DNA of 64,000 nt from Sulfitobacter mediterraneus (GTDB lineage Bacteria; Pseudomonadota; Alphaproteobacteria; Rhodobacterales; Rhodobacteraceae), in NCBI RefSeq assembly GCF_003054325.1, contig NZ_QBKU01000008.1, forward strand, positions 143,407 to 207,406, given 5' to 3'. A model generated the notes under the pieces. The model was not told the DNA's origin, made no database searches, and saw only the letters and a program-made list of their open reading frames with translations. Each line of letters begins with the position of its first letter. Within the stretch, counting starts at the first letter, position 1. Below, in pieces: positions 53,615 through 62,018 of this stretch. The position numbers and the translations under genes are program-made.

Positions 53615-54427
53615 ATGGAAAATCCAAGTACCGAATACTTTGGCTCTGAGGCTCAGCAAGGGCTCCAGTGGCGTGCCGATAAGGTATGGATTCTACTTAA
53701 AGAAGATCCTCAATTCTCCTGTCATGGGCGCGCGGTTGCTTTGGCCGAGTACCAAAAGAACAATCTCTCGACTCAATTGGCACTAGCAAGGCTCCAAGGA
53801 GTATGCCCGATAGAAGGTATCGACAGAGCTTCTGCTAAAATCAGGAAAACTGAGTTGGAAGCTGAAGGGCTTGTAACAGACGAATATGTTTCTTGGACCG
53901 GCGGGCCAGATGCGTTTGACGCTGCAGGGGTCGTTTTGCAAGAACGTGCGCTACCTGATGATCTGACCATGATGGAAATTGATACTTCTACACCGTTGGA
54001 AGATTTGAAAAAAGTCGATGCACTAACGCAAATATGTGATGTTCTTCTTCCAATGGGATTGTTCTTGCGCGGACTCCAAAAACCAAGCGTTTTCTTATTT
54101 GCAAAAGATAACGAAGGACGCGTTGTCGGTGCATCGGCAGCAGTGGCTCAATACCATTCAGATCACGACAAATCCAAAAAGGTCTGGTGGGGAATGCTCG
54201 CAACAGATGAAAGTCGACGCGGAGAGGGTATAGCTATGTTGTTGGGGGCGATGGCCTTGCGGAAAATAAATGCGAAATTCGGCTATACAGAGTGCTTCAC
54301 AGGTATTCGTGAGGGCAACAAGCCATCAGAGGCTCTTTGCTCCAAACTTGCCCTTGCTGCCAGTTCCAATGTTGATCTGATCGCAATTTATCCACCCGCA
54401 TTTTCTGGTGGACAGTTAACTAAGTAG
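53615..54427 (+). CDS. GNAT-family acetyltransferase with conserved N-terminal domain, paralogue 1
   Basis: The 270-residue protein starts at ATG (MENPSTEYF); the preceding TTG is not needed. The N-terminal 130 residues contain LKEDPQFSCHGRAVAL and a small helical domain. The C-terminal GNAT fold has the acetyl-CoA loop region WWGMLATDESRRGEGIAMLLGAMAL and FTGIREGNKPSEALCSKL. The protein at 58219-59031 has the same length and the same motifs throughout. Acceptor substrate and the role of the N-terminal domain are unknown. Confidence 0.82.
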   Translation: MENPSTEYFGSEAQQGLQWRADKVWILLKEDPQFSCHGRAVALAEYQKNNLSTQLALARLQGVCPIEGIDRASAKIRKTELEAEGLVTDEYVSWTGGPDAFDAAGVVLQERALPDDLTMMEIDTSTPLEDLKKVDALTQICDVLLPMGLFLRGLQKPSVFLFAKDNEGRVVGASAAVAQYHSDHDKSKKVWWGMLATDESRRGEGIAMLLGAMALRKINAKFGYTECFTGIREGNKPSEALCSKLALAASSNVDLIAIYPPAFSGGQLTK

Positions 54428-54754
54428 ACACCAAAGCAAACGTCACTTTGTCCCGCAACTTTCCAGTTCAGACATCGAACAGCGAAGGTCCGCATATCCT
54501 GAAAAACTTGATCTAGTCAACTTTTCGATCACAGCTCACCCGGCGTAAGAACTCGCAGAAACTTTCGTGACGAAATTTTTTGCAAAAACTTCCGCGAGGA
54601 AAATCATTGATCTTGACGAGCAATTTGCCGTCGACCCTGCACGGGTTGAAAGCTCGTTGGCGCGAACATAGGTACTCAACCCGGAACTGAAGATGGTTTT
54701 CAGTTCAATCCGATCCACCATCAAAGAGGGCAAGACACCCGGCGAGACCACATT
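54428..54754. other. Intergenic region filled by dispersed repeat
   Basis: 327 bp with no supported gene. Most of it is the 146-bp repeat listed at 54461-54606. A minus-strand ORF here (54536-54763) is conserved with the other repeat copy for about 20 codons but has no start site support. Confidence 0.5.
54461..54606 (+). repeat. 146-bp dispersed repeat, copy 1
   Basis: Matches 60938-61082 along its whole length, with landmarks TTCCAGTTCA, AAAACTTGATCTA, ACTTTCGT-ACGAAA and TGCAAAAACTTCCGC in the same order and spacing. The minus strand reads AEVFAKNFVTKV here and AEVFAESFVTKV in the other copy, so it may descend from the end of a gene. It lies 34 bp after the GNAT stop. Confidence 0.75.
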
Positions 54755-55510
54755 ATGGAACATGTTGACCTTCCCAAGTTTCCAACACGAACCGGCTACA
54801 TGACAGAGAATATCCAGCGGGATTACATCACTTCAGCTATGACCAAGGGAATTCTGCCAAAGGATGCGCATCGGATGGCTGACATCCTGTCGTTGACCGC
54901 GCCCAGCGATACTTCAAAGCCGATCCAGTTTTGGCAACTGTATTCTGTGCTTGGCCAGGATCCCATCGTGGAGATTGTGCAGCGTTTCTATCAGCGTGTG
55001 TTTGAGCAGGATGATTGGTTCAAATCCGTCTTCGAACGTGTCGGCGGCATCAATCATCACATCAATACGCAAGCCAGCATGTGGATAGATGTGATGGGAG
55101 GTGGGCCGTATTATCACGGTGCAGAATTTCGTCTGAACTTTCATCACACTCACAATGCGATGGCATTGATGAACGACAAAGGTGCGGGTCTGTGGTCCAG
55201 GTTGATGTTGGAGACTTTGGATGCATCTTCGCATCTGATGGCGGATGACCCGCGTGTGCGAACCAGTATCAATACGTTCTTGTCGTTCTTCATGGGCAAA
55301 TATGCGGAAGACTTCCAGTTTGAGAACCGCAGCTTCTTTGGCGAAACGAACTCTGCGTACAAACGGAAGATCAACTTCATGAAGATGACGGAGCAAGCCA
55401 TTGCCGCGTTGAGCGAGGACGAACTCAGTGCAGCACTCACAGATCGCGGAGTAGATGTCTCACAGTATGAGGGCAAAGTAGCGAAAGTGAACAAGGCGCT
55501 GATGATGTGA
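54755..55510 (+). CDS. Globin-like (truncated-hemoglobin-type) protein
   Basis: The 251-residue protein has an N-terminal extension of about 60 residues. A globin fold spans about 65-195: FWQLYSVLGQDPIVEIVQRFYQRVF, a histidine-rich helix INHHINTQASMW, candidate proximal His in NFHHTHNAMALMN, and GLWSRLMLETLD. The C-terminal tail of about 60 residues is not part of the globin. It probably binds heme and handles O2 or NO. The start could instead be at 54800 (MTENIQRDY). Confidence 0.75.
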   Translation: MEHVDLPKFPTRTGYMTENIQRDYITSAMTKGILPKDAHRMADILSLTAPSDTSKPIQFWQLYSVLGQDPIVEIVQRFYQRVFEQDDWFKSVFERVGGINHHINTQASMWIDVMGGGPYYHGAEFRLNFHHTHNAMALMNDKGAGLWSRLMLETLDASSHLMADDPRVRTSINTFLSFFMGKYAEDFQFENRSFFGETNSAYKRKINFMKMTEQAIAALSEDELSAALTDRGVDVSQYEGKVAKVNKALMM

Positions 55511-55523
55511 TCATCAGCGCCCT

Positions 55524-55838
55524 TCAAACAGGCGACATAATATGGATTGCTCTGTCTGCCAGCATGTCTTTGGTGCTGGCTCCGTAAGCTTTCATATGGT
55601 CCGAATTCGCATGGGCACCTAAAGCAGCCATACTCGCCCATTTTTCGACAACCACAAAAGTATCGGAGCCAAATTCGGTCTGCATCGGACCTGCGTTTTC
55701 AGTGTCGATTGTGGCTTCGTATGCGATACAACCGTCTTCAGCCAGCACAGCAGGGACATTGGCATTAAACAATTCTAGCACAGCATCGCGCTGGCCTGGT
55801 TTTGTGGTAATGATCGCGAGCACGTGGACTGCAGACAT
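55524..55838 (-). CDS. Antibiotic biosynthesis monooxygenase (ABM) family protein, probable quinol monooxygenase
   Basis: The 104-residue protein starts MSAVHVLAIITTKPGQ after AGGAAA; upstream in-frame codons are not needed. One ferredoxin-like ABM domain is visible, with CIAYEATID, FVVVEKWASMAALGAHANSDHM and a short end. YgiN-like members oxidise quinols or act as small cofactor-free monooxygenases. It converges with the globin gene, 13 bp apart. Confidence 0.86.
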   Translation of the reverse strand: MSAVHVLAIITTKPGQRDAVLELFNANVPAVLAEDGCIAYEATIDTENAGPMQTEFGSDTFVVVEKWASMAALGAHANSDHMKAYGASTKDMLADRAIHIMSPV

Positions 55839-55979
55839 GATAAGTTTCCTGTCGTTGGAAATGGAGTTCCCCAACGCTAGCCGCGGGTATACCTAAGTGC
55901 AACAAATGAGCAGAGGCGCAATGCCCGTCGAGAAATCGGTTGAAAATCGTAACAGTCCTTTCACCTAAAGGAGCAAAGA

Positions 55980-56399
55980 ATGAGAGCTTGTGGATGTGAA
56001 ATTTCGGCTCAGCAGGTACGTCTTGCCGTGGTCCAGTTGAATGACGAAGGCCAAGTCGAAATGCTTCGGTTGAAGACCACACGCATAGAACTTGCAGATG
56101 ACACGTCTGAGGCAGACTTGAGATCATTCCAAGCCGCCCTTCAAGCGTTTGCCCGCGAAAACCAAATCGATACTTTCGTTATCAAAACGCGCGCAAAGAA
56201 AGGAAAGATGGCTGGAGGAGCCGTATCGTTCAAAATCGAAACGCTCATCCAACTGGTAGAAGACTGCGACACCAAATTCGTTAGCCCCGTTGCACTTTCA
56301 AATTTCGCGAAGAAAGAAGTCGAAGCGTATCCGGAGAAATTGCTCGTTTATTTAAAGAACGCATACTTGGCTGGCGCATATGTTTTAATCAAAAGATGA
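55980..56399 (+). CDS. DUF3010 family protein
   Basis: The 139-residue protein begins MRACGCEISAQQVRLAVVQL. The rest contains TFVIKTRAKKGKMAGGAVSFKIE and YPEKLLVYLKNAYLAGAYVLIKR. These match DUF3010, which has an RNase H-like look but no known activity. AAAGGAG precedes the ATG. The gene stands alone. Confidence 0.82.
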   Translation: MRACGCEISAQQVRLAVVQLNDEGQVEMLRLKTTRIELADDTSEADLRSFQAALQAFARENQIDTFVIKTRAKKGKMAGGAVSFKIETLIQLVEDCDTKFVSPVALSNFAKKEVEAYPEKLLVYLKNAYLAGAYVLIKR

Positions 56400-56514
56400 T
56401 ATCCGGACACCGATTTCACATTCGGCATCTTTCTCACTAGACCAGTTGGAAGCGAGGCGGATGTGCCCATCTGCCAACACTGTTGGAACAATCCGACAGC
56501 AGGGAGTAATATAG

Positions 56515-57279
56515 ATGACGGTTTCGAAAACTGATCAGATCAAAGCATTGCTGAAGAGCATTGAAACCGGCGATCCCGGACCAGTGGCTGTGGTAAATGA
56601 AGCCAAATACATCCAGCACAATCCCCAAACGCATGAAGGTAGTGAGGGGCTGGCTCAGCTTTTTGCACGGCTTTCCAAGACGAACCCCAAAGTCAACATG
56701 GTCAGAGGTTTCGAGGACGGAGATTTCGTATTCGCCCATATGGAGTATGACTTCCCGAGCCGAAAGATTTGTTTTGAGGTATTCCGTTTCGAAGATGGCC
56801 GAGCCGTAGAGCACTGGGACAACATTCAGCAAAGACATGGGCCCAATAAATCTGGCCATAGCATGGTGGACGGACCAACCACAGTGACTGACCATGAAGA
56901 GACTGAAACTAACCGATCCCTCGTTCGATCATTCGCTGAAACCGTGTTGGTTGCTGGGCAAATTGAACACCTAGCGGATTTCGTGGATGCCGACGACTAC
57001 ACCGAACATAACCCGCATCTTGAAGATGGATCTTCATCACTGCAATCAGCACTTAGCGAGATGACAGGCGGCAACAGGCACATTGATTACCATCGGGTTC
57101 ATCGCGTTCTGGCACAAGGAAATTTCGTGCTTTGCGTAAGTGAGGGCGAACGAGGCGGAGTTCATTCCGCATTCTACGATTTGTTTCGTATCGCAAACGG
57201 GAAGATCGTTGAGCATTGGGACACGACGGAGGCTATTGCACCCCGTAGCGAATGGAAGAACAACAACGGCAAGTTTTGA
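56515..57279 (+). CDS. Tandem SnoaL/NTF2-like protein
   Basis: The 254-residue protein has two NTF2-like domains in a row: about 5-115 (YIQHNPQTHEGSEGLAQLF, AVEHWDNIQ) and about 130-245 (YTEHNPHLEDGSSSLQSAL, IVEHWDTTE). Each keeps the H-N-P and EHWD motifs of the SnoaL-like polyketide-cyclase fold. The duplicated form is an intragenic repeat. The substrate is unknown. AGCAGGGAG precedes the start. Confidence 0.85.
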   Translation: MTVSKTDQIKALLKSIETGDPGPVAVVNEAKYIQHNPQTHEGSEGLAQLFARLSKTNPKVNMVRGFEDGDFVFAHMEYDFPSRKICFEVFRFEDGRAVEHWDNIQQRHGPNKSGHSMVDGPTTVTDHEETETNRSLVRSFAETVLVAGQIEHLADFVDADDYTEHNPHLEDGSSSLQSALSEMTGGNRHIDYHRVHRVLAQGNFVLCVSEGERGGVHSAFYDLFRIANGKIVEHWDTTEAIAPRSEWKNNNGKF

Positions 57280-57324
57280 GGTGCAAAAACCATGCGGCTC
57301 TTTCAAATGGTCATGAACCGCGAA

Positions 57325-57408
57325 AACCACAGATTTCCACCAACAATCCCATACACTTAAAACCACAATATCACAACTGAAGCACCATAAGCACGGCAAG
57401 GAGCGTTG
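57325..57408 (+). repeat. CAACAATCCC...GCACGGCAAGGAGCG repeat, copy A
   Basis: An 84-bp unit running from AACCACAGATTTCC to GCACGGCAAGGAGCGTTG. Clear matches occur at 57959, 61176 and 63269, all in the same orientation. Similarity with copy D continues 3' into TGTGCT-AGGTGC-CGGCG. It lies 45 bp after the tandem SnoaL gene. Confidence 0.75.
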
Positions 57409-57555
57409 GGACACGACTGTGCTGAGGTGCGCGGCGTGTAAAAACTGTGTCCCTGTAAGCGTTCTGGTTTAGTATACCAGAGAACACGGCAATGAGAACT
57501 GTACCAATGATGGCGATATGCCATGTTTTTGAGATATTTTTCGAAAGGCGATGCA

Positions 57556-57948
57556 ATGATTGATGCACAAGCAGTGACCAAAATGGCGGCTGACTATACG
57601 GCGGCCTGGAACTCCAAATCCGCTGAGGCAGTTGCCTCTTTCTATGCTGAAGATGGCGAGATCATAATCAACAACGGTGACCCTTGGAGCGGTCGTTCTC
57701 GCGTTCAAGAAATGGCCGCAGGCTTTTATGCTGATGTTCCGGATTTGAAACTGACCTGTGATGATGTTCGTTGCTCAGATAGCCACGTGATTTTCGTATG
57801 GACCTTCACTGGGCATGATGCCACCTCCGGCAGACCACTTAACATTCGTGGCTGGGAAGAGTGGGAAGTTGGAGAAGACCTTAAAGTAAAAGCTTCACGG
57901 GGTTGGTTTGATGCTGAGGATTACGGGCGGCAGGCCGAAGGCAAATAG
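57556..57948 (+). CDS. SnoaL/NTF2-like family protein
   Basis: The 130-residue single-domain protein starts MIDAQAVTKMAADYTAAWNS after AAAGGCG; codons further upstream are not needed. NTF2-like features are WNSKSAEAVASFYAEDGEI and IRGWEEWEV. It belongs to the SgcJ/EcaC-like or ester-cyclase-like group. It follows another SnoaL-type gene with copy A of the repeat between them. Function is unknown. Confidence 0.85.
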   Translation: MIDAQAVTKMAADYTAAWNSKSAEAVASFYAEDGEIIINNGDPWSGRSRVQEMAAGFYADVPDLKLTCDDVRCSDSHVIFVWTFTGHDATSGRPLNIRGWEEWEVGEDLKVKASRGWFDAEDYGRQAEGK

Positions 57949-57958
57949 TCAAACCCAA

Positions 57959-58045
57959 AAACCACCAATTTCCGTCAACAATCCCAACAGCTTAACAACC
58001 GAAAGTAACGATTGAAGCACCATGAAGCAGGGCAACCAACGTTGG
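57959..58045 (+). repeat. CAACAATCCC repeat, copy B
   Basis: Begins 10 bp after the SnoaL stop. It keeps CAACAATCCCA, CTTAA, TTGAAGCACCAT and an AACGTTGG end, and is the most diverged copy around the GCACGG block. The ends CGTCAAC and GTTGGCG could pair, with one wobble. Confidence 0.7.
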
Positions 58046-58218
58046 CGGCAGCGTTGTGCTAGGAAGCACCGTGGTATGCTCGTTGCGCGCGCCCAAAAGG
58101 CTCTCAATCTTTAGGGTCCTACTCGGTCAAGGCGATCTCATTGGGAGAGCGACTGAAGGGTGAAGAGGAACAGCAAACTTTGCAATCCGGTGCAGAAAAG
58201 ATCGGCAGCTTGCACGCT

Positions 58219-59031
58219 CTACTTGGTTGTTCGGCCTTCAGGTATCTGGGCTTTGTCGACAGCAAATATGTCAAGGTACTCCGATTTCTTCAAACCAAGA
58301 TTAGCACAAAGGTTTTCAGAAGGCGTATTCCCCTCGCGGATACCGGTGAATACCTGGCGGATGCCGTATTGCTTTTCCATCGCAAGCAATGCCATTGCAC
58401 CCAGAAATACGGCGAGCCCCTGACCTCGTTGATCCTTCCGCGTTGCAAGCATCCCCCAAAGGGCTTGCCCACCTCTTTCGTGTGTTGGGTGGAATTGGGT
58501 TATCGATGCAGCCGTTGCAACAACATCTCCATTTGCGGTGCAGGCATAAAGGCAAACTCCTTCGCGGGCCTGACCGCGAACAAACGCGCCGTTTGGCAAC
58601 AGGACACCACAGCTTTGCGCAACCACGTCCACCTCTGCCAGAATATCATGAGGTGTTTCGGCCTGGATCTGACTGACCTGTATTCCGTCCGGCAGACTAC
58701 GAGATGCGACCACCTGCCTGGCAACGTCGAAACAGGCTTCACCGCCAAGCCACTCAACATAGGAATCAACTGCAAAACCCGCCTTTTCAAGATATTCAAG
58801 TCGTTGCACCGCATCTGCCTTTGCCACGCCGCAACAGCCCGCCGCGCCTTGCAATTGAGCCAATGCCATCTGAAGCTCAGTGTTGTCTGCGGTATGATTT
58901 GACAGCTGCACGTCGCGCCCATGGCAGCAGAATTGAGGATCATCCTTCAAGATGTGCCAAAGCGGTTCTGAGCGTTGCATCATGGCCCTTTGGGTTGGGG
59001 TTCCGTGGAATTCTCGTGCGATCATGGACAT
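58219..59031 (-). CDS. GNAT-family acetyltransferase with conserved N-terminal domain, paralogue 2
   Basis: The 270-residue protein starts MSMIAREFHG after GAGGGG; the longer ORF adds 37 unlikely residues. It parallels the protein at 53615 along its full length: LKDDPQFCCHGRDVQL, ALAQLQGAAG, LPDGIQVSQI, ALWGMLATRKDQRGQGLAVFLGAMAL and FTGIREGNTPSENLCANLGL. It is divergent from the TPR regulator, with about 190-220 bp between starts, so that regulator may control it. Confidence 0.82.
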   Translation of the reverse strand: MSMIAREFHGTPTQRAMMQRSEPLWHILKDDPQFCCHGRDVQLSNHTADNTELQMALAQLQGAAGCCGVAKADAVQRLEYLEKAGFAVDSYVEWLGGEACFDVARQVVASRSLPDGIQVSQIQAETPHDILAEVDVVAQSCGVLLPNGAFVRGQAREGVCLYACTANGDVVATAASITQFHPTHERGGQALWGMLATRKDQRGQGLAVFLGAMALLAMEKQYGIRQVFTGIREGNTPSENLCANLGLKKSEYLDIFAVDKAQIPEGRTTK

Positions 59032-59249
59032 AGTTTGAGCCCCTCTTTGAGTGGTGGTTGTTTCGCACACACATTCGCACTTGTGTGCAATCCCGCCGCA
59101 ACGTCCTCGCAATACAAGCATAAATAGACCGACAAAAACCAATTATACGGCCGTGTTTTCAAAACACTAATAAAGATGATCGCATCGCATGGGCGTGGTA
59201 TGTTGCTAAGACAGGAAACTTGATCAGGAAAGCCGGCGCGGACCATCTC

Positions 59250-60872
59250 ATGACGACACAACTGATCATCGACATAAATGGCCCGTTTGACGCACGTCGC
59301 TCTGACGATACGTCTATTGGTTCCCTTTCGAGGCGTGGGCAGGGTTTGCTGGCCTTCCTAGCAATGCAGCCAAGAATGATTGCCAGCCGTATGTCCGTGA
59401 TGACGCTGCTTTGGGGAGATAGGGCAGAAGCGCAGGCGCGAGCATCACTGCGGCAGGAGCTTTCACTGTTGCGCCGTAATCTACCGGAGGATGTGCTTGA
59501 AGCCGACAGGCTGAATGTCTGGCTCACAAACACCGAACTGATCGTCTCAGCAGAGCATGAACTGCTTTCTGGATTCGATCTGAACACGCCTGTCTTCGAG
59601 GAATGGCTGCGCGACGCCAGATCAGCAACAAAAACTCACGCAGGCCCGTCGACCAAAGCCCAGTTGCGAAAGCGCGGCCGCCCGACCTTGGCAGTGCTTG
59701 CGTTCGAAGAATTTGGGGGAAACGAAACCGACAATTTCCCTGACGGGGTCGTCGAAGAGATTACCGGATCGTTAAGCCGGATACGAGAGTTTCACGTTAT
59801 CGCCCGCCAATCCACTTTTGCGTTAAAGCGCCAAAATATCGATGCGGTCGAAGCTGCACGGCAGTTGGGCGTCGAATACCTGGTAAGCGGCGTGGTTCAT
59901 CGTGTGCAGGACAAGGTAAGAATATCTGTTCAGCTTCTCAACGGAAGCGATGGGCGAACGTTGTGGACCGGTAAATTTGATGACCAGATGGATGACCTTT
60001 TCGCCCTGCTGGATCGCATTTCTCTGCAAATCGCGGGGCAAATTTCTCCAAGTTTGCGGGATGCCGAAATACGTCGCGTGCGAAACCGACCCACTGAGGA
60101 TCTCACAGCGTATGAACATCTGCTCAGCGCATTCCCTCACTTTTGGACCCATAGCAGGGATCAAAACCTAAAGGCAATTTCCCATTTGGACGCGGCCTTG
60201 GACAAGGACCCTAATTACGCACACGCCCTTGCTCTGAAGGCGTGGTGTTTCGCACAGCACCCTATCTACATGTGGTCTGATCGCCCGGAGACGGATCGCG
60301 CACAAGCGTTGAAACATGCCTCCGCTGCGGCATTGCGGGCCGGGCATCATGCACCGACACTTACCGCGATTGGTGCGGCTTTCAGCATTGCCGGGGCCGA
60401 TGCTGGAGAGGCCCTTTCCTATATCGATCGGGCACTTGAAATTGATCCTAGCAACGCCTGGGCATGGCTGCGACTTGGATGGCATGGCGCTTATACCGGC
60501 GATATCAAGTCGGCTGAGACAGCGTTTCAAAACGCACTTGAACTCAGCCCGTTGGACCCTTTCAAATTCAACGTGTTGGCTGGCCGTGCCAGCCTGCTGA
60601 TACTGTGGACCAAACGAATTGATGAAGCGATTGCGATGCTGGAAGAAGGCATAAGGCTCAACCCGTCTGCAACATGGCAGCACCGGGAGCTGATACCTGC
60701 ATATTGCAAGGTTGGCGACAAAGAGAAGCTGATGCAAGCGGGGCAGATGCTGATGAAAGCCTATCCCAGATTGACCGTCAAAGAGTTAAGCCGCTCATTT
60801 GCCAAGATAAACACAGCCGTGGATGATCAGCATTTGGAATATTTCGTCCAGGCTGGGATTCCGGTTCAGTGA
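59250..60872 (+). CDS. SARP-like winged-helix regulator with FlgO-like and TPR domains
   Basis: The 540-residue protein (an in-frame ATG at 59220 adds 10 residues) begins with a winged-helix region (about 15-110, with SRRGQGLLAFLAMQ and ARASLRQELSLLRRNLP). A FlgO/TolB-N-like segment follows (about 145-265, with PTLAVLAFEEFGGNE and EYLVSGVVHRVQDKVRIS), then TPR-like helices (about 280-510). The layout is that of alphaproteobacterial CadC/SARP-like regulators without a cyclase domain. The signal is unknown. Confidence 0.82.
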   Translation: MTTQLIIDINGPFDARRSDDTSIGSLSRRGQGLLAFLAMQPRMIASRMSVMTLLWGDRAEAQARASLRQELSLLRRNLPEDVLEADRLNVWLTNTELIVSAEHELLSGFDLNTPVFEEWLRDARSATKTHAGPSTKAQLRKRGRPTLAVLAFEEFGGNETDNFPDGVVEEITGSLSRIREFHVIARQSTFALKRQNIDAVEAARQLGVEYLVSGVVHRVQDKVRISVQLLNGSDGRTLWTGKFDDQMDDLFALLDRISLQIAGQISPSLRDAEIRRVRNRPTEDLTAYEHLLSAFPHFWTHSRDQNLKAISHLDAALDKDPNYAHALALKAWCFAQHPIYMWSDRPETDRAQALKHASAAALRAGHHAPTLTAIGAAFSIAGADAGEALSYIDRALEIDPSNAWAWLRLGWHGAYTGDIKSAETAFQNALELSPLDPFKFNVLAGRASLLILWTKRIDEAIAMLEEGIRLNPSATWQHRELIPAYCKVGDKEKLMQAGQMLMKAYPRLTVKELSRSFAKINTAVDDQHLEYFVQAGIPVQ

Positions 60873-60937
60873 CTAGAACGATATGCTGGTGCAGTTATCG
60901 AGGTAGCTCGCAACGACGGTCGGCTAAGTCCCACGTC

Positions 60938-61082
60938 TTCCCAGTTCATGCAGCCTGCAGCGAACGCCGCATCACCCGGAAAACTTGATCTAATCAAGTT
61001 TTTCGTCGCAATATTGCCAGAAGAACCGCCAAGAACTTTCGTCACGAAACTTTCTGCAAAAACTTCCGCCGGGAAAAGTCTT
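60938..61082 (+). repeat. 146-bp dispersed repeat, copy 2
   Basis: Partner of 54461-54606. This copy has a perfect hairpin, AAAACTTGAT-CTA-ATCAAGTTTT followed by TTCG, 108 bp after the regulator stop, which could end that transcript. It also has the palindrome TTTCGTCACGAAA. Confidence 0.75.
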
Positions 61083-61175
61083 GCTGCAAGCAACACAACC
61101 CAATTGGATCCCAATGTTGCCAAATGATTATGCTGAAACAAATCGATCCAGCCACAGTCGCCCACAACCCGAGAA

Positions 61176-61258
61176 AATCCGAAATTTATATCAACAATCC
61201 CATGCACTTAATAACTGAAAATAACACTTGAAGCACCATAAGCACGGCAAGGAGCGAT
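61176..61258 (+). repeat. CAACAATCCC repeat, copy C
   Basis: Matches copy A closely from CAACAATCCCAT to TTGAAGCACCATAAGCACGG and CAAGGAGCG, where similarity stops. It lies 88 bp before the methyltransferase start. Confidence 0.75.
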
Positions 61259-61346
61259 TCCAACAAAGTTAAGCTGAAGATTGTCACGCTCAGCCCAACC
61301 GATATGCTCTCATCACAATCACAACAAAATTCACACTAGGCAACCA

Positions 61347-62018
61347 ATGGCACAACCCAAAGACAGCAATCCGGACCCAGCACTAATTCCAGAAGATCAG
61401 CCAACCGACTGGTTTGAAGTGCTTTACTCGAGCGCCGACAAGGATGGAACAGGGGTTCCATGGGCCAATATGGCGACCCATCCGTCCTTTGCGAAATGGG
61501 TGGCCAGAAACCCGGTAGACGGACAAGGCAAAACAGCATTGGTCGTCGGTTGCGGCATGGGTGACGATGCCATCGCGCTTGAGGCACTAGGATTCCGAGT
61601 TACGGCCTTTGACGTTTCCGCCACCGCCATAGAGCTCTGTAAGGAGCGGTTCCCGCAGTCCACAGTCGATTTCCTGCAGGCCGATCTATTGGCAGACCAA
61701 CCTCAATGGGACCGCAAGTTCGATCTGGTTCTTGAAATATTCACTGTGCAGGCGCTGCCTCCGAAATACGAAGATGGTCTGATTGAAAGTATCGCAGGTT
61801 TCGTCGCTCCAAACGGACTGCTGGTTGTGATTGCCGAGACCAGCGAAGAACCAAGAACGTTCGAAAACGGCCCTCCGTGGTTGCTGACGTCTGGCCATAT
61901 CCAAGCGTTTGCATCACATGGACTGCTGATTGAGCAGGAACTTTCCGAACCTTCTGATTTTCCTTTAGCTGACCGTCTGTTGGTTACAACTCTCAAAAGA
62001 TCGGAGGGTTCGGAATGA
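61347..62018 (+). CDS. Class I SAM-dependent methyltransferase
   Basis: The 223-residue protein starts MAQPKDSNPDPALIPEDQPT. The Rossmann-type methyltransferase fold has motif I ALVVGCGMGDDAIAL near residue 70, the acidic end of strand 2 in VTAFDVSATAIE, and FDLVLEIFTVQALPP. It resembles TPMT/Tam-like enzymes that methylate small molecules. It overlaps the OYE gene by ATGA. The substrate is unknown. Confidence 0.87.
   Translation: MAQPKDSNPDPALIPEDQPTDWFEVLYSSADKDGTGVPWANMATHPSFAKWVARNPVDGQGKTALVVGCGMGDDAIALEALGFRVTAFDVSATAIELCKERFPQSTVDFLQADLLADQPQWDRKFDLVLEIFTVQALPPKYEDGLIESIAGFVAPNGLLVVIAETSEEPRTFENGPPWLLTSGHIQAFASHGLLIEQELSEPSDFPLADRLLVTTLKRSEGSE

Larger units (their letters stand above)
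60873..61346. other. Intergenic region holding two different repeats
   Basis: 474 bp between two plus-strand genes, with no supported gene. It contains 146-bp repeat copy 2 (60938-61082) and copy C of the other family (61176-61258). A minus-strand ORF (60866-61207) crosses the first repeat and is judged non-coding now. Confidence 0.55.

Noticed and set aside
58141..58902. 253-residue plus-strand ORF in the island
   Set aside because: It is antisense to the second GNAT protein, whose paralogue at 53615 confirms the minus-strand reading.
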